A DNA stretch of 64,000 nucleotides from Dermacoccus abyssi (GCF_034541975.1 NZ_JAVYJM010000001.1); one strand, 5' to 3'; numbered from the stretch's first letter, positions 8,571 to 16,892 are shown. The notes: generated from the sequence alone by a model not told the origin. A program made the numbers and translations.

Positions 8571-9464
8571 GTGAAGCTGGAATGGGCGCCCGGAGAGCAC
8601 GTCGAGGTCACGTTCACCCCCGCCGAGGACGAGGCCGCACCGCTGCTCGTCGTCTGGCCGGCGTTCGGAACGCCCGCTCGCTTCTACCGTCATCTGGCGC
8701 CGGCGCTTGCCGCCGCGGGCCTCGCGAACGTCGTTGTCGAGTACCCGGGCCGGGAGACTCCGCGCGGCGTCGGGCGTCATTCCTCGTACGGGTACGACGC
8801 GCTCGCGACGAAGGTTCACGAAGCTGTGATGACGTACGCGCACCGGGAGCGCCCCGAGGCACCCGTATACATCCTCGGTCACAGCCTGGGTGCCCACATC
8901 GCACTGTTCGCAGCGGCGATGCACGCCGGCGACGACGCCACCCGGGCCGGCTTCTCGCCGCGTGGCCTCGCCCTGGTCGCGACGGGCAGCCCCTACTGGC
9001 GAGGCTTCGAGCGCAACGGGTTCCTGCGCTCCTACCTGGGCACGGGTTTCATGGCGTTCGTGGCGCGCACCGTGGGGTACTGGCCCGGCGACCGACTCAA
9101 GTTCTGGGGGCGCCAGTCGGGCGTTCTCGTCGCGGATTGGGCCCGGCTGGCCCGAACGGGGCACGTGCGGCCCAGGGGCGCCGAGCGCAGCTACGACGAT
9201 GCCCTCGCCGCCTACACCGGTGACGTGCTGGCCATCTCGTTGCCGGAGGACCCACTCGCGCCTGTCACGGCGCTCGAGGAATTGTTGAAACTCGTGCCGC
9301 GAGCCCGGGTGACGCGCCGTCACGCCGCCATCCGCGTCGGGCACATCCAATGGGTGCGCCGCCACGAGGAGATCGTCGGACTCATCGCCGAGTGGGTGCG
9401 CACCCAGGAAGCCGAGCAGAGTCCGAACGCTCGGGCAACGACGGGCGTCGACGCGCAGGTCTGA
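8571..9464 (+). CDS. Alpha/beta hydrolase
   Basis: A 297-residue hydrolase with the nucleophile elbow GHSLG at about residues 103-107, a likely acid residue in the LPEDPLAPV stretch (about 225) and a late catalytic His in VGHIQWV (about 257). It has no signal peptide and should be cytosolic. It is divergent from the histidine phosphatase with only 48 bp between starts, so they share a promoter region. The GTG at 8571 has no clear ribosome-binding site, so the transcript may be leaderless. The substrate (ester, lactone or thioester) cannot be inferred. Confidence 0.82.
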   Translation: MKLEWAPGEHVEVTFTPAEDEAAPLLVVWPAFGTPARFYRHLAPALAAAGLANVVVEYPGRETPRGVGRHSSYGYDALATKVHEAVMTYAHRERPEAPVYILGHSLGAHIALFAAAMHAGDDATRAGFSPRGLALVATGSPYWRGFERNGFLRSYLGTGFMAFVARTVGYWPGDRLKFWGRQSGVLVADWARLARTGHVRPRGAERSYDDALAAYTGDVLAISLPEDPLAPVTALEELLKLVPRARVTRRHAAIRVGHIQWVRRHEEIVGLIAEWVRTQEAEQSPNARATTGVDAQV

Positions 9465-9569
9465 ACCGCGTCGCCCGATCCGCCATTCGCGCGGTCTTGT
9501 CCTCGCCGGAGTCAAGGATTCGAACGACCCGTGCTCGATACGATCGCGTCAGAGGGGGCGTGGTCAGAA

Positions 9570-10058
9570 ATGGAATTCAGACTCGAAGAGCGGTGGTTCG
9601 TCATCTCGGATCCGGGCGGCGAGCCGTGGGCTCTCATCCGGCAACTCCCGAACAGCAACATCGAGCGCTACCTGCCCGGGCGCGGTGTGTGGGTGCCTCG
9701 TCATGAGATGGCCGATTACCTGTTCGGTGAGCCCGGAGCGCGCCAGGTGCTGCCGGAGAACTGGGAACTCGCGAAGAAGATTCCCACGCTGGTCGACGGT
9801 GTGGATCCCGACGCCGAGCCGAGCGAGAGCCCCGCGCCGGCGCCGCAGTCGAACCTCGCCCCCGAGTTCGTCGACGAGCGCGGGAGCGCGACCTCAGGTG
9901 GAAAGGTTTATCCGAACGCGCAGTCGCTCGGGGAGATGGAGTCGGGGCCGCAGTCCGCGGACGAGGGCGGATTCAGCGAGGAGTACATGCGTGTCATCAG
10001 CGGGGACATGACGCACGAGGAGTACACCGAGTGGTACGAGTCGACGCGTCGAGACTGA
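9570..10058 (+). CDS. Hypothetical acidic protein
   Basis: I do not recognise this 162-residue protein. The first 75 residues look folded (FRLEERWFVISDPGGEPWALI, then RGVWVPRHEMADYLF). The rest is acidic and Pro/Ser-rich with a final EEYTEWYESTRRD. It has no signal peptide or membrane segment. The ATG at 9570 is preceded by AGAGGGGG 11 bases upstream; a GTG at 9531 would add 13 residues without a ribosome-binding site. It stands alone and runs toward the Rpf gene at 10151. Confidence 0.65.
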   Translation: MEFRLEERWFVISDPGGEPWALIRQLPNSNIERYLPGRGVWVPRHEMADYLFGEPGARQVLPENWELAKKIPTLVDGVDPDAEPSESPAPAPQSNLAPEFVDERGSATSGGKVYPNAQSLGEMESGPQSADEGGFSEEYMRVISGDMTHEEYTEWYESTRRD

Positions 10059-10150
10059 CGCGCGTCCCCGCCTGACGCGGCGGGTCCCGCCGACCCGCGT
10101 CCTGCCCTCGGGGGCGAGCAGGGGCGCGAGCCGGCGGGGGCCGGTGAACG

Positions 10151-10888
10151 TCAGGCAGCGGCCTGTTCCGGGGCGTGAGCTGCCTTCGGCGACAGCGTGT
10201 TCGACGCCTTCTTCGCCGGCTTTGGCGTGTTCGGCTTCGCGTGGTGCTTGCCACCGTGCGCGTGCGGCGCGTGCTTGTTCGCGTCCTTGCCGTGCGGCTT
10301 CGCAGCCTTCTTCGCGGGGGCGTGGGCGTGCTTGGCCCCCGGCTTCTGGGCCTTCGGGGCGTGCGGCTTCGCGGCCTTGCCCGTTTGCGTCGTCGGCGAG
10401 GTGGACGACGTGGAGGAGGTCGAGGTCGTGCTCGTGGTCGCAGCGGTCGATGCGCTGGAGGCCGCAGTGGTGTTCGCGCTCGCGGTCGTGCTCGTCGACG
10501 ACGTGGTCGGCGCGCTCGTCATGCTCGACCAGCAACTGCTGCTCGCGGCCCAGGGCGAGGTGCCCATCTGGGCGTAGAGCTCCTGAGCCGCAGCGTCCTG
10601 CACGGAGGCAGGCGCCGACGCGGCCGTCGAGTAGCCGGACGCGGCCGAGAGGCTGCGCCACGTCGAGTCGAGGAATTGGTAGGCGCCGGACGCGCCGCTC
10701 GAGGCGTTCACGGCCTGGTAGTTGCCGCCGCTCTCGCAATACTTGATCTTGGCGAGCGTGGAACTCGCGGACGACGTGGTGGCGGCGTTCGCGGTGCCGG
10801 CGAGGCCGGCTCCGGTTGCACCGAGCAGGGCGATACCACCGGAGACCGTCATGGCTCGAACTCGCATGGGCTTCTTCATGGGGGACAT
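10151..10888 (-). CDS. Secreted Rpf-like transglycosylase with His/Lys/Pro-rich tail
   Basis: A 245-residue exported protein. A signal peptide ends near residue 36 (GTANAATT). An Rpf-type lysozyme-like domain covers about 44-118: IKYCESGGNYQA carries the catalytic Glu, with GAYQFLDSTWR and the closing SSSCW disulfide Cys. Such domains cleave peptidoglycan and help dormant cells resume growth. The remaining 125 residues are a Ser/Thr linker and then a basic tail of Lys, His, Ala and Pro, probably wall-associating. AAAGGA lies seven bases before ATG 10888. It is a paralogue of the gene at 11903. Confidence 0.88.
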   Translation of the reverse strand: MSPMKKPMRVRAMTVSGGIALLGATGAGLAGTANAATTSSASSTLAKIKYCESGGNYQAVNASSGASGAYQFLDSTWRSLSAASGYSTAASAPASVQDAAAQELYAQMGTSPWAASSSCWSSMTSAPTTSSTSTTASANTTAASSASTAATTSTTSTSSTSSTSPTTQTGKAAKPHAPKAQKPGAKHAHAPAKKAAKPHGKDANKHAPHAHGGKHHAKPNTPKPAKKASNTLSPKAAHAPEQAAA

Positions 10889-10905
10889 CTGGTGTTCCTT
10901 TCATC

Positions 10906-10922
10906 GGTTGACGTCATCAACC
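10906..10922. promoter_or_regulatory. Inverted repeat in the rpf leader
   Basis: GGTTGACGTCATCAACC has 6-bp arms around CGTCA and contains the palindrome TGACGTCA. It lies 17 bases upstream of the rpf start codon, just before the ribosome-binding site. It could be an operator or a leader hairpin. No binding protein is known. Confidence 0.35.
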
Positions 10923-11175
10923 GTGACGAGGCTTCGTTGCTCCCGCCTGACGTCCGGGTGTCGCCGCCGACACGCTGTGTGCCTTCTGTGAGCAGCCGCG
11001 AGGCAGCGGGAGTGTGGCCGAAGTGGAGATGAAACCCGTTGATCCGCAGTGATTTACGTGGGAAGGGCGCCGTCCGAGTGACGCCTTCGCAGCCCCGCCT
11101 CGCCGCCCGACGGCGCCCCTCAGCGCGGCGACCGTTCTTATCGAACTCAAAGCCGTGCTCCCTACGTTCTGCGGC

Positions 11176-11892
11176 ATGAAAGCACTCATCGTGGACGAAG
11201 GCGGCCGTGTGGCCGAACGACTGCATCCAGCCCTCGAGCAGGAGGGGTACGTCGTCGAGTCGGCGCAGGCGCGGGGCGAGGCGTTGTGGCTGGCGGGCGA
11301 GTCCGACGTCGACGTGGTCGTCGTCTGCTCCTCACGCCCGGGAGTTCACGACGTGCCCACGATTGCGGCGCTGCGCGAGGAGGGCGAGAGTGCGCCGATT
11401 CTCGTCATGGCTCGCCGCGGCAGCAGCAACGAGACGGTCGCGGCCCTCGATTCCGGCGCCGACGATGTCGTCGTCTCACCCGTGCCATTCGCGGAGGTGG
11501 CGGCACGCCTGCGAGCTCTGACGCGCCGCCCGCCGACGCTTCTGCCGGACGACCTCACCCTGGGCGACCTTCGCCTCGATCGCGCGGCACGCTGTGCCGT
11601 CCGCGAGGATAAGGGTGAGCCCGTGACGATCGCGCTGTCGGCGCGTGAGTTCGCCCTGCTCGAACTCCTCATGCGTCATCCCGGCCAGGTCATCTCGCGC
11701 GCTCGGATCGCCGATCACGTATGGGGCGCGGGCCACGAAGCGGGCTCCAACGTCGTCGACCAGGTCGTCAGTCACCTGCGTGCGAAGCTAGACCGTCCCT
11801 TCGGGCGCCGCGACATCGTGACGGTACGTGGCGCGGGATACCGCATGACGAACGGCGCCCATCCCGCATCGGGGATGAGCGCCGCATCGTGA
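11176..11892 (+). CDS. OmpR/PhoB-type response regulator with degenerate receiver
   Basis: A 238-residue two-domain regulator. The winged-helix output domain (about residues 125-230) is well kept, with ALSAREFALLELLMRHPGQVISR and a final TVRGAGYRM. The receiver has the start MKALIVDEGG, but the phospho-acceptor Asp is replaced by Cys (VVVVCSSRPG, residue 51), the conserved Thr/Ser position reads VMARRGS, and the usual Lys is Ser (DDVVVSPVPF). It therefore cannot use standard Asp phosphorylation. No histidine kinase is adjacent. It lies between two Rpf-like genes, which it may control. The ATG at 11176 aligns with the family start. Confidence 0.85.
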   Translation: MKALIVDEGGRVAERLHPALEQEGYVVESAQARGEALWLAGESDVDVVVVCSSRPGVHDVPTIAALREEGESAPILVMARRGSSNETVAALDSGADDVVVSPVPFAEVAARLRALTRRPPTLLPDDLTLGDLRLDRAARCAVREDKGEPVTIALSAREFALLELLMRHPGQVISRARIADHVWGAGHEAGSNVVDQVVSHLRAKLDRPFGRRDIVTVRGAGYRMTNGAHPASGMSAAS

Positions 11893-11902
11893 AGCGAGGG
11901 CT

Positions 11903-12271
11903 TTACTTGGCCCAGCAGCTGCTGCTGGCAGCCCAGGGCGAGGTGCCCATCTCGTTGTAGAGCTCGAGAGCAGCGGCGTCCTGCACCGAGGCCGGCGCGA
12001 ACTTGGCGCGGGAGTACCCGGCCGAGGCGTCGAGGCTCTGCCACGTGGTGTCGAGGAACTGGTAGGCGCCCGAGGCGGTGCTCGTCGGGTTCTGTGCCTG
12101 GTAGTTGTTGGAGCTCTCGCAGAACTTGATGGCGTCAAGCGTCGGCTTGGCCTGGCTCCACGTAGCGGCGTTCGCGCCGCTCGCGAGACCCATGCCCGCC
12201 GTGCCGAGGAGGGCAAGGCCTCCGGCGACTCCGGCTGCGCGCTGACGAAGGTTTCGGCTCGAGTGGAACAT
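11903..12271 (-). CDS. Secreted Rpf-like transglycosylase, short form
   Basis: This 122-residue protein is almost only a signal peptide (cleavage near SGANAATWS, residue 36) and an Rpf-type domain with the catalytic Glu in IKFCESSNNYQ, GAYQFLDTTWQ and the closing SSSCW. It should be released outside the cell and act on peptidoglycan. GAGGTGA precedes ATG 12271 at good spacing. It shares long stretches with the domain of the gene at 10151, so one arose by duplication, but it lacks the linker and basic tail. It converges on the response regulator with 10 bp between stops. Confidence 0.9.
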   Translation of the reverse strand: MFHSSRNLRQRAAGVAGGLALLGTAGMGLASGANAATWSQAKPTLDAIKFCESSNNYQAQNPTSTASGAYQFLDTTWQSLDASAGYSRAKFAPASVQDAAALELYNEMGTSPWAASSSCWAK

Positions 12272-12429
12272 GGGTCACCTCTCGTGTCGACGATGGGGGG
12301 TGGGAGGGCACGTTCGCCCTCCCGGCTGATCTTCCTTCCTAACAAGGGCGCGGGGCGTGATGCAAAGGCAACCGCTACCCGAACAGCCACCACACCCCGT
12401 GAGAACCCCGCCCTGGCGCGGCAAACACA

Positions 12430-12461
12430 AAGTGGCGCCCGGCCGAAGCCGGACGCCACTT
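12430..12461 (-). terminator. Terminator of the 26-residue-repeat protein gene
   Basis: Arms 12430-12443 and 12448-12461 pair over 14 bp with one mismatch and a CGAA/TTCG loop. On the minus strand a T-rich stretch (TTGTGTTTG) follows. It lies 20 bp past the stop of the gene ending at 12481. Confidence 0.8.
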
Positions 12462-12480
12462 GCTCGCCTGGAGCGATCGA

Positions 12481-13125
12481 TCAGCGCATCGCGCGACGGC
12501 GGCGTGCGACGAGGACGACGCCGGCACCTGCGATGAGCGCTGCCGCGGAGCCCGTGGCGGTCAGGGCGGTGGCGTTGGACGACTGCGTGACGACGCGGTC
12601 GGTCTGGACAATGGGGCCGGCGGCCGGCGGGGCCGTCTCGGCGGGCTGCGACGGGGTGGCGCCGGGCACGCTCGGCATCTCCCCTTCCATGCCGATGAGC
12701 TTGGTGAACCAGGCCTCCCACTCGGCTTCGGAAGCGTCCATGGAGGGCAGAGCCGGCAGACCGAACATCTTCGCGACCTTGTTCGCCCACGCCTCGAACT
12801 CGGCGTCGGAGGCGTTCATGGCGGGCAGGGCCGGCAGGCCGAACATCTTCACGACAGCGTTGACGAAGGCGTAAGCCTCGGCCTCGGTGGCGTCGGCGCC
12901 CGGGAAGGCCGGCAGACCCATGGTCTTGGCGGCCTGCGTCAGCCACGCCTCGATCTCGGCGTCCGTGGCGTTCTCATCCGGGAACGGGGGAAGCTTCGTG
13001 GCGGCCTGGGCGACGGCCGGAGGCACCGTGGGCGTCGGCGTCGGAGCAGCGACGGCGGGGGCGGCGAAGGAGAGGGCTACAGCAGCGGTGCCGAGGCCCG
13101 CGAGCGCACGGGTCTTGAGCGACAT
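12481..13125 (-). CDS. Secreted, membrane-anchored protein with four 26-residue repeats
   Basis: A 214-residue protein of unknown function. A signal peptide ends near FAAPAVAAP. It is followed by a Pro/Thr stretch, then four tandem units of 26-27 residues. Each unit reads roughly A[TS]xAExEAW....KMFGLPALP: a predicted amphipathic helix ending in a GLPAxP turn. A Pro/Ala/Gly-rich spacer, a membrane segment (ALTATGSAAALIAGAGVVLVA) and RRRR end the protein, so the repeats should face outside. This resembles an LPXTG-type tail without the sorting motif. The ATG at 13125 fits the signal peptide, although its ribosome-binding site is weak. Confidence 0.8.
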   Translation of the reverse strand: MSLKTRALAGLGTAAVALSFAAPAVAAPTPTPTVPPAVAQAATKLPPFPDENATDAEIEAWLTQAAKTMGLPAFPGADATEAEAYAFVNAVVKMFGLPALPAMNASDAEFEAWANKVAKMFGLPALPSMDASEAEWEAWFTKLIGMEGEMPSVPGATPSQPAETAPPAAGPIVQTDRVVTQSSNATALTATGSAAALIAGAGVVLVARRRRAMR

Positions 13126-13154
13126 GGGAGTCAACTTTCGTCGGGGCCCATATC

Positions 13155-13168
13155 GCTCCGATCGGAGC
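13155..13168. promoter_or_regulatory. Perfect 14-bp palindrome upstream of the repeat-protein gene
   Basis: GCTCCGATCGGAGC lies 30 bp before the start codon at 13125. Its position and symmetry suit a dimeric repressor site, though a leader hairpin is also possible. Confidence 0.4.
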
Positions 13169-13199
13169 ATGCGGGCGTGATACAGGTCATTATGCGGTA

Positions 13200-13229
13200 C
13201 GCCACAGGAATCGTGCGATTCCTGTGGCG
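13200..13229 (-). terminator. Terminator of the desaturase operon
   Basis: A perfect 14-bp stem (13200-13213 with 13216-13229) begins 16 bp past the desaturase stop. The T-tract is weak, but the stem is strong and well placed. Confidence 0.7.
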
Positions 13230-13244
13230 CGCCGATCGGGGAAC

Positions 13245-14501
13245 TCAGGCAGCCCGGTAGGCGGCCCACTCCTCGCGGGTCGGCACGGCGAGCACGCAGA
13301 TGTTCTTCCACGTCGAACCGAGCTGACGGCCGAAGCGTCCGGTGTTGTAGGGAAGCCCGTAGCGGCGGCAGATGTCGCGCACCTTCGGGGCCACCTCGAT
13401 GTAGCGGTTGCTCGGCAGGTCCGGGAAGAGGTGGTGCTCGATCTGGTGGCTGAGGTTGCCGGTGAGGGTGTGGAAGACGCGGGTGCCGTCGATGTTGGCC
13501 GAGCCGAGCATCTGACGCACGTACCAGTCACCGCGCGTCTCTCCGTCGATCATCTCCTCCTCGAAGGTGTCGACGCCGTCGGGGAAGTGCCCGCAGAAGA
13601 TGACCGAGTGCGCCCACACGTTGCGCAGCGCGTTGGCGGCCACCGTGCCCCCGAGGGCACGTGCGGCGATCGACGCGAACCGTGCGGGGCGTCCGAACGC
13701 CTTGCCGACGACGGCGCCGACCGCTGCTGCCGCGAGCGGCGTCGCGATGTAGTCCTTGAGCACCATGCCGACGGCCTTGTCGCGCAGGTCGCGCAGGTCG
13801 GACATCATCTGCTCGCGGGTCTTGTACCCGGCCTTGTACTGATCCCATTCGATGTCGTAGCTCGCGATGCCCCACTCGAACGTGGGCGCGAGCAGCGCGT
13901 TGACGAGCGGGTTGAAGACGTCGCGCGGCTTCCATGGCTGGTCGTCGGAGACACGCAGGATGTTGTAGCCCACGTCGCGGTCCTTGCCGATGACGTTGGT
14001 CCACGTGTGGTGCAGGTCGTTGTGCGTGTGTTGCCAGCCCTTGGCCGGCGCCACGAAATCCCACTCCCACGTCGTGGAGTGGATGTCGGGGTCGCGCATC
14101 CAATCCCACTGCCCGTGCAGGATGTTGTGCCCGAGTTCCATGTTGTCGAGCACCTTGCCGAGCGCGATGAGCCCGACGCCCGCGCTCCACGCGATGCGGC
14201 TGCGCGCACCGATCATGGCGACTCGGCCGGCGAGCTCTGTGACGCGCTGGATCTTGACCATCTTCTTGATGTAGGCCGCGTCCTTGGCGCCGCGCTGGGC
14301 GAGAACCTCGTCACGGATGGCGTCGAGTTCGGCGCCCAGGCGCTCGACGTCCTCGTCGGACAGGTGCGCCGCCGTCGGCGGGCGGACGGCGACGTGGCCG
14401 CTCGTGGGCAGAACGCCGGTACGACGTTCGGGGTTCGCCGCGGCGCGACCCGTCTTGCGGTCGAACGCCCCGGCCTTGGGCTCGGTGGTCGTGGCAGTCA
14501 T
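13245..14501 (-). CDS. Fatty-acid (acyl-CoA) desaturase, DesA3 type
   Basis: A 418-residue membrane di-iron desaturase. The three histidine boxes are HNILH (about residue 125), HNDLHH (about 158) and HQIEHH (about 350), the pattern of mycobacterial DesA3, which introduces the delta-9 double bond into stearoyl-CoA. Hydrophobic segments lie between the boxes. The reductase that should supply electrons is encoded 14 bp upstream, so the two form one operon. AGGAG precedes ATG 14501. The product is likely oleate for membrane lipids, inferred from the DesA3/Rv3230c pair. Confidence 0.92.
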   Translation of the reverse strand: MTATTTEPKAGAFDRKTGRAAANPERRTGVLPTSGHVAVRPPTAAHLSDEDVERLGAELDAIRDEVLAQRGAKDAAYIKKMVKIQRVTELAGRVAMIGARSRIAWSAGVGLIALGKVLDNMELGHNILHGQWDWMRDPDIHSTTWEWDFVAPAKGWQHTHNDLHHTWTNVIGKDRDVGYNILRVSDDQPWKPRDVFNPLVNALLAPTFEWGIASYDIEWDQYKAGYKTREQMMSDLRDLRDKAVGMVLKDYIATPLAAAAVGAVVGKAFGRPARFASIAARALGGTVAANALRNVWAHSVIFCGHFPDGVDTFEEEMIDGETRGDWYVRQMLGSANIDGTRVFHTLTGNLSHQIEHHLFPDLPSNRYIEVAPKVRDICRRYGLPYNTGRFGRQLGSTWKNICVLAVPTREEWAAYRAA

Positions 14502-14515
14502 GACAACTCCTGAAC

Positions 14516-15598
14516 TTACGCGTCGAGGTGCACAGGCCCAACGGCTGCGCTGATGCAGGTCTGGATGAGTTCACCTTCGTCGGAACACAGTTCGCCCGAA
14601 GCAAGGTTACGGACGGTGCCGCTGACGAGCGGCGTGAGGCACGTGCGGCAGATGCCCATGCGGCACCCGGAGGGAAGCAGGACGCCGGCGTCCTCGCCGA
14701 CCTCGAGGAGGGAGGTGTTGCCCTCCGCAGTGGCTTCCTTGTCGGACTTCTCGAACGTGACGAGCCCGCCACGCGCGTTGGGGTCGGCGAACAGCGTCGG
14801 CATGAAGCGCTCGACCGTGAGCTCGTGCGGCAACTCTTCGGTGTGCCAGAGCTTCTCGGCGTCGTCGAGCATGGCTTGCGGGCCGCAGACGAACGTCTTG
14901 CGGGAGCGCCAGTCAGGGCACAGCTTGTCGAGCTCGTGCGTCGTCGCGAGATCGAGACGCCCCTCGTGTGCGGTGAAGCGGTGCACGAGCGTCAGGCTGT
15001 GGTGCTCGTCGTTCATGCGCTTCAACTCGTCGAGGAACAGCGTCTCGTCCGGCGTGCGTGAGGAGTGAACGACGACGACGTCCGCGTCGTGCCGCTTCGG
15101 CAGCAGAGTGCGCAGCATCGACATGACGGGCGTGAGGCCACTGCCGGCCGTCAGCATGAGGAGCGGACGCGGGCCGCTGGGCAGAAGGAAGTCGCCCTGC
15201 GGCGGTGCGAGGAAGAGCACATCACCGCGCTTCGTCGTGCGGACGAGGTGCGTCGACACGCGACCCACCGCCGTGACGGTGATGGCCGGGTCGTGGCCCT
15301 CGGCCGTGACGAGGGAGTAGGAGCGCCAGTTACGGGCACCGTCGATCTCGACGCCGATGCGCGCGTATTGACCGGCCTTGTGCGGATCCCACCCGCCGCC
15401 CGGCTTGAACTCGATGGTGGCGGAGTTCGGCGTCTCGTGACGCACGGCCGTGACGACGCCGCGCAGCTGGCGGCTCGAGACGAGCGGGTTGAACAACCGC
15501 GCGAACTCCTGCGGCGGCACCGGCGAGGTGAAGACCTCGGCGGCACGCCAAGCGGCCCGCCGGAAGCGGGCAGGCTGCTGCGAAGCCGAAGGAGTCAC
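14516..15598 (-). CDS. Ferredoxin reductase (FAD, NAD(P)H, 2Fe-2S) partner of the desaturase
   Basis: A 360-residue three-domain electron carrier like mycobacterial Rv3230c. An FAD-binding region (WRSYSLVTAEG, about residue 90) comes first. A nucleotide-binding region (MLTAGSGLTPVMSMLRTL, about 145) follows. The C-terminal plant-type 2Fe-2S ferredoxin domain has SGCRMGICRTC and a final IQTC. It should pass electrons from NADPH to the desaturase encoded just downstream. The start is probably GTG 15598; longer in-frame versions exist, but upstream codons do not resemble the family. Confidence 0.9.
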   Translation of the reverse strand: MTPSASQQPARFRRAAWRAAEVFTSPVPPQEFARLFNPLVSSRQLRGVVTAVRHETPNSATIEFKPGGGWDPHKAGQYARIGVEIDGARNWRSYSLVTAEGHDPAITVTAVGRVSTHLVRTTKRGDVLFLAPPQGDFLLPSGPRPLLMLTAGSGLTPVMSMLRTLLPKRHDADVVVVHSSRTPDETLFLDELKRMNDEHHSLTLVHRFTAHEGRLDLATTHELDKLCPDWRSRKTFVCGPQAMLDDAEKLWHTEELPHELTVERFMPTLFADPNARGGLVTFEKSDKEATAEGNTSLLEVGEDAGVLLPSGCRMGICRTCLTPLVSGTVRNLASGELCSDEGELIQTCISAAVGPVHLDA

Positions 15599-15686
15599 TG
15601 AACCATTGTCCAGTACGTCAGGATCAAATTCCTCCGAGGAGGGGGTAAAACACACTGGGCTTTTCGTCCCTTGAGGACAACCGGGG

Positions 15687-16892
15687 TCAGCGTCCGGTGC
15701 GTGCTCGCCACTCGCGCCGCGTCTCACCGGGCCGAGGCAGGTCATCGGAGGAGTCGTCGGTTTCACCCTCGCTCGCACTGTCGTCGTGGCTCTCCGAGAA
15801 GCCCGACTCAGGACCCGCAGGGGCATCGGTCGGCGGGGGAGCGCTCGACATGCTCTGACCCTCGACGGTTTCGGGAGCCTCGGGGTCGACCTCGAATTCG
15901 GGCACCTCACGGCGGGCATCGAACTCGTCCTCGGGGGAGGCGGGGTCGCGGGTGTCACGTGAGACGCCTGCCGGCGGGCGGGAACCCGCCTCGGTGTCAC
16001 CGCCCTTCCAGGCGCGGTGTTCCTCGTCGGTCCGCACGACGCCGTCCTCGCCGAGCACGAGGCCCTCGGGCAGGTCTTCGTCAGCAGGCGGCAGGTCGGA
16101 GGGAATCTCGGGCTCTTCGTCGCGGAAGGTGGGGCCGACTCGCTCGTCGGGTGCCTGGTAGCTCGAGGTGTCTGCGACGCCGAACGGCGGGAAGCCCGCG
16201 AGCAGTTCGACCTGACCCACGACAACGGACCCCGGCGTCGGGGCGCCTTCGAGAGGCAGCGGGGTGCACAGGTCGACCTCACCGCACACGGTGGCGATTC
16301 GCGAGACGAGGAACTCGTGGCCCGTGAGGGAGTTCTTCTGCACCTCGGCGAACTGGACGGTGCCGCTCAACGTGGCGAGCGCGTCATCCGCGTTGTCGCT
16401 CGGGAGGAAGGTCTCGATCTCCATCGTGGGCGGCCACGCGAGCCCGAACTGCTTGACCTCGGCGGGCGGTTCGCCCTCGAAGCCGGGTAGTGCGCTGCGG
16501 GGCGAGTCGAAGAAGTCCTCGGCCGTCGGGAAGAACTCGGTGTCGATACCCATGGCCACGAGCGCCACACGTCCGACGGGCGCCCAGCCGACGGTGTAGC
16601 GGTTGTTGGGCACAACCGTGAACGGGTCGAGCTCGAAGCCCGAGACATCGGTGAAGACGACCTGCGCGAGCCCGTTCTCCATCGGCGTGATGCCGCGGTA
16701 CGGCGTGCGAACAGGCGTTGAGAAGCCGGGGCGCGCGTACTGCGCGTTGCGGTCGAGGAACAGCGTTGCGCCGCTGGAGTCGACCCAGAGGTTGGTGCTC
16801 GACAGCTCGTGCACCGGCTCGCCCTTCTCACGGACGATGCTCGCCAACGACGAAGGGTCGGTGAAACCGATGCACGCGACTGTGGAACTCAT
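15687..16892 (-). CDS. Hypothetical protein with acidic C-terminus
   Basis: I do not recognise this 401-residue protein. The first 230 residues look globular (MSSTVACIGFTDPSS, ELSSTNLWVDSSGATLFLDRNAQY). The last 150 are acidic, Pro/Ser-rich and probably disordered, ending RREWRARTGR. There is no signal peptide or clear membrane segment. Translation from ATG 16892 is favoured because upstream codons look untranslated. It lies between the desaturase operon and RraA in the same direction, with a gap of about 80 bp on each side. Confidence 0.7.
   Translation of the reverse strand: MSSTVACIGFTDPSSLASIVREKGEPVHELSSTNLWVDSSGATLFLDRNAQYARPGFSTPVRTPYRGITPMENGLAQVVFTDVSGFELDPFTVVPNNRYTVGWAPVGRVALVAMGIDTEFFPTAEDFFDSPRSALPGFEGEPPAEVKQFGLAWPPTMEIETFLPSDNADDALATLSGTVQFAEVQKNSLTGHEFLVSRIATVCGEVDLCTPLPLEGAPTPGSVVVGQVELLAGFPPFGVADTSSYQAPDERVGPTFRDEEPEIPSDLPPADEDLPEGLVLGEDGVVRTDEEHRAWKGGDTEAGSRPPAGVSRDTRDPASPEDEFDARREVPEFEVDPEAPETVEGQSMSSAPPPTDAPAGPESGFSESHDDSASEGETDDSSDDLPRPGETRREWRARTGR

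Noticed and set aside
10889..11175. Cyclic-di-AMP (ydaO-type) riboswitch upstream of rpf
   Set aside because: I looked because actinobacterial rpf genes often have one. The expected conserved pieces are not visible in order, so I do not call it.
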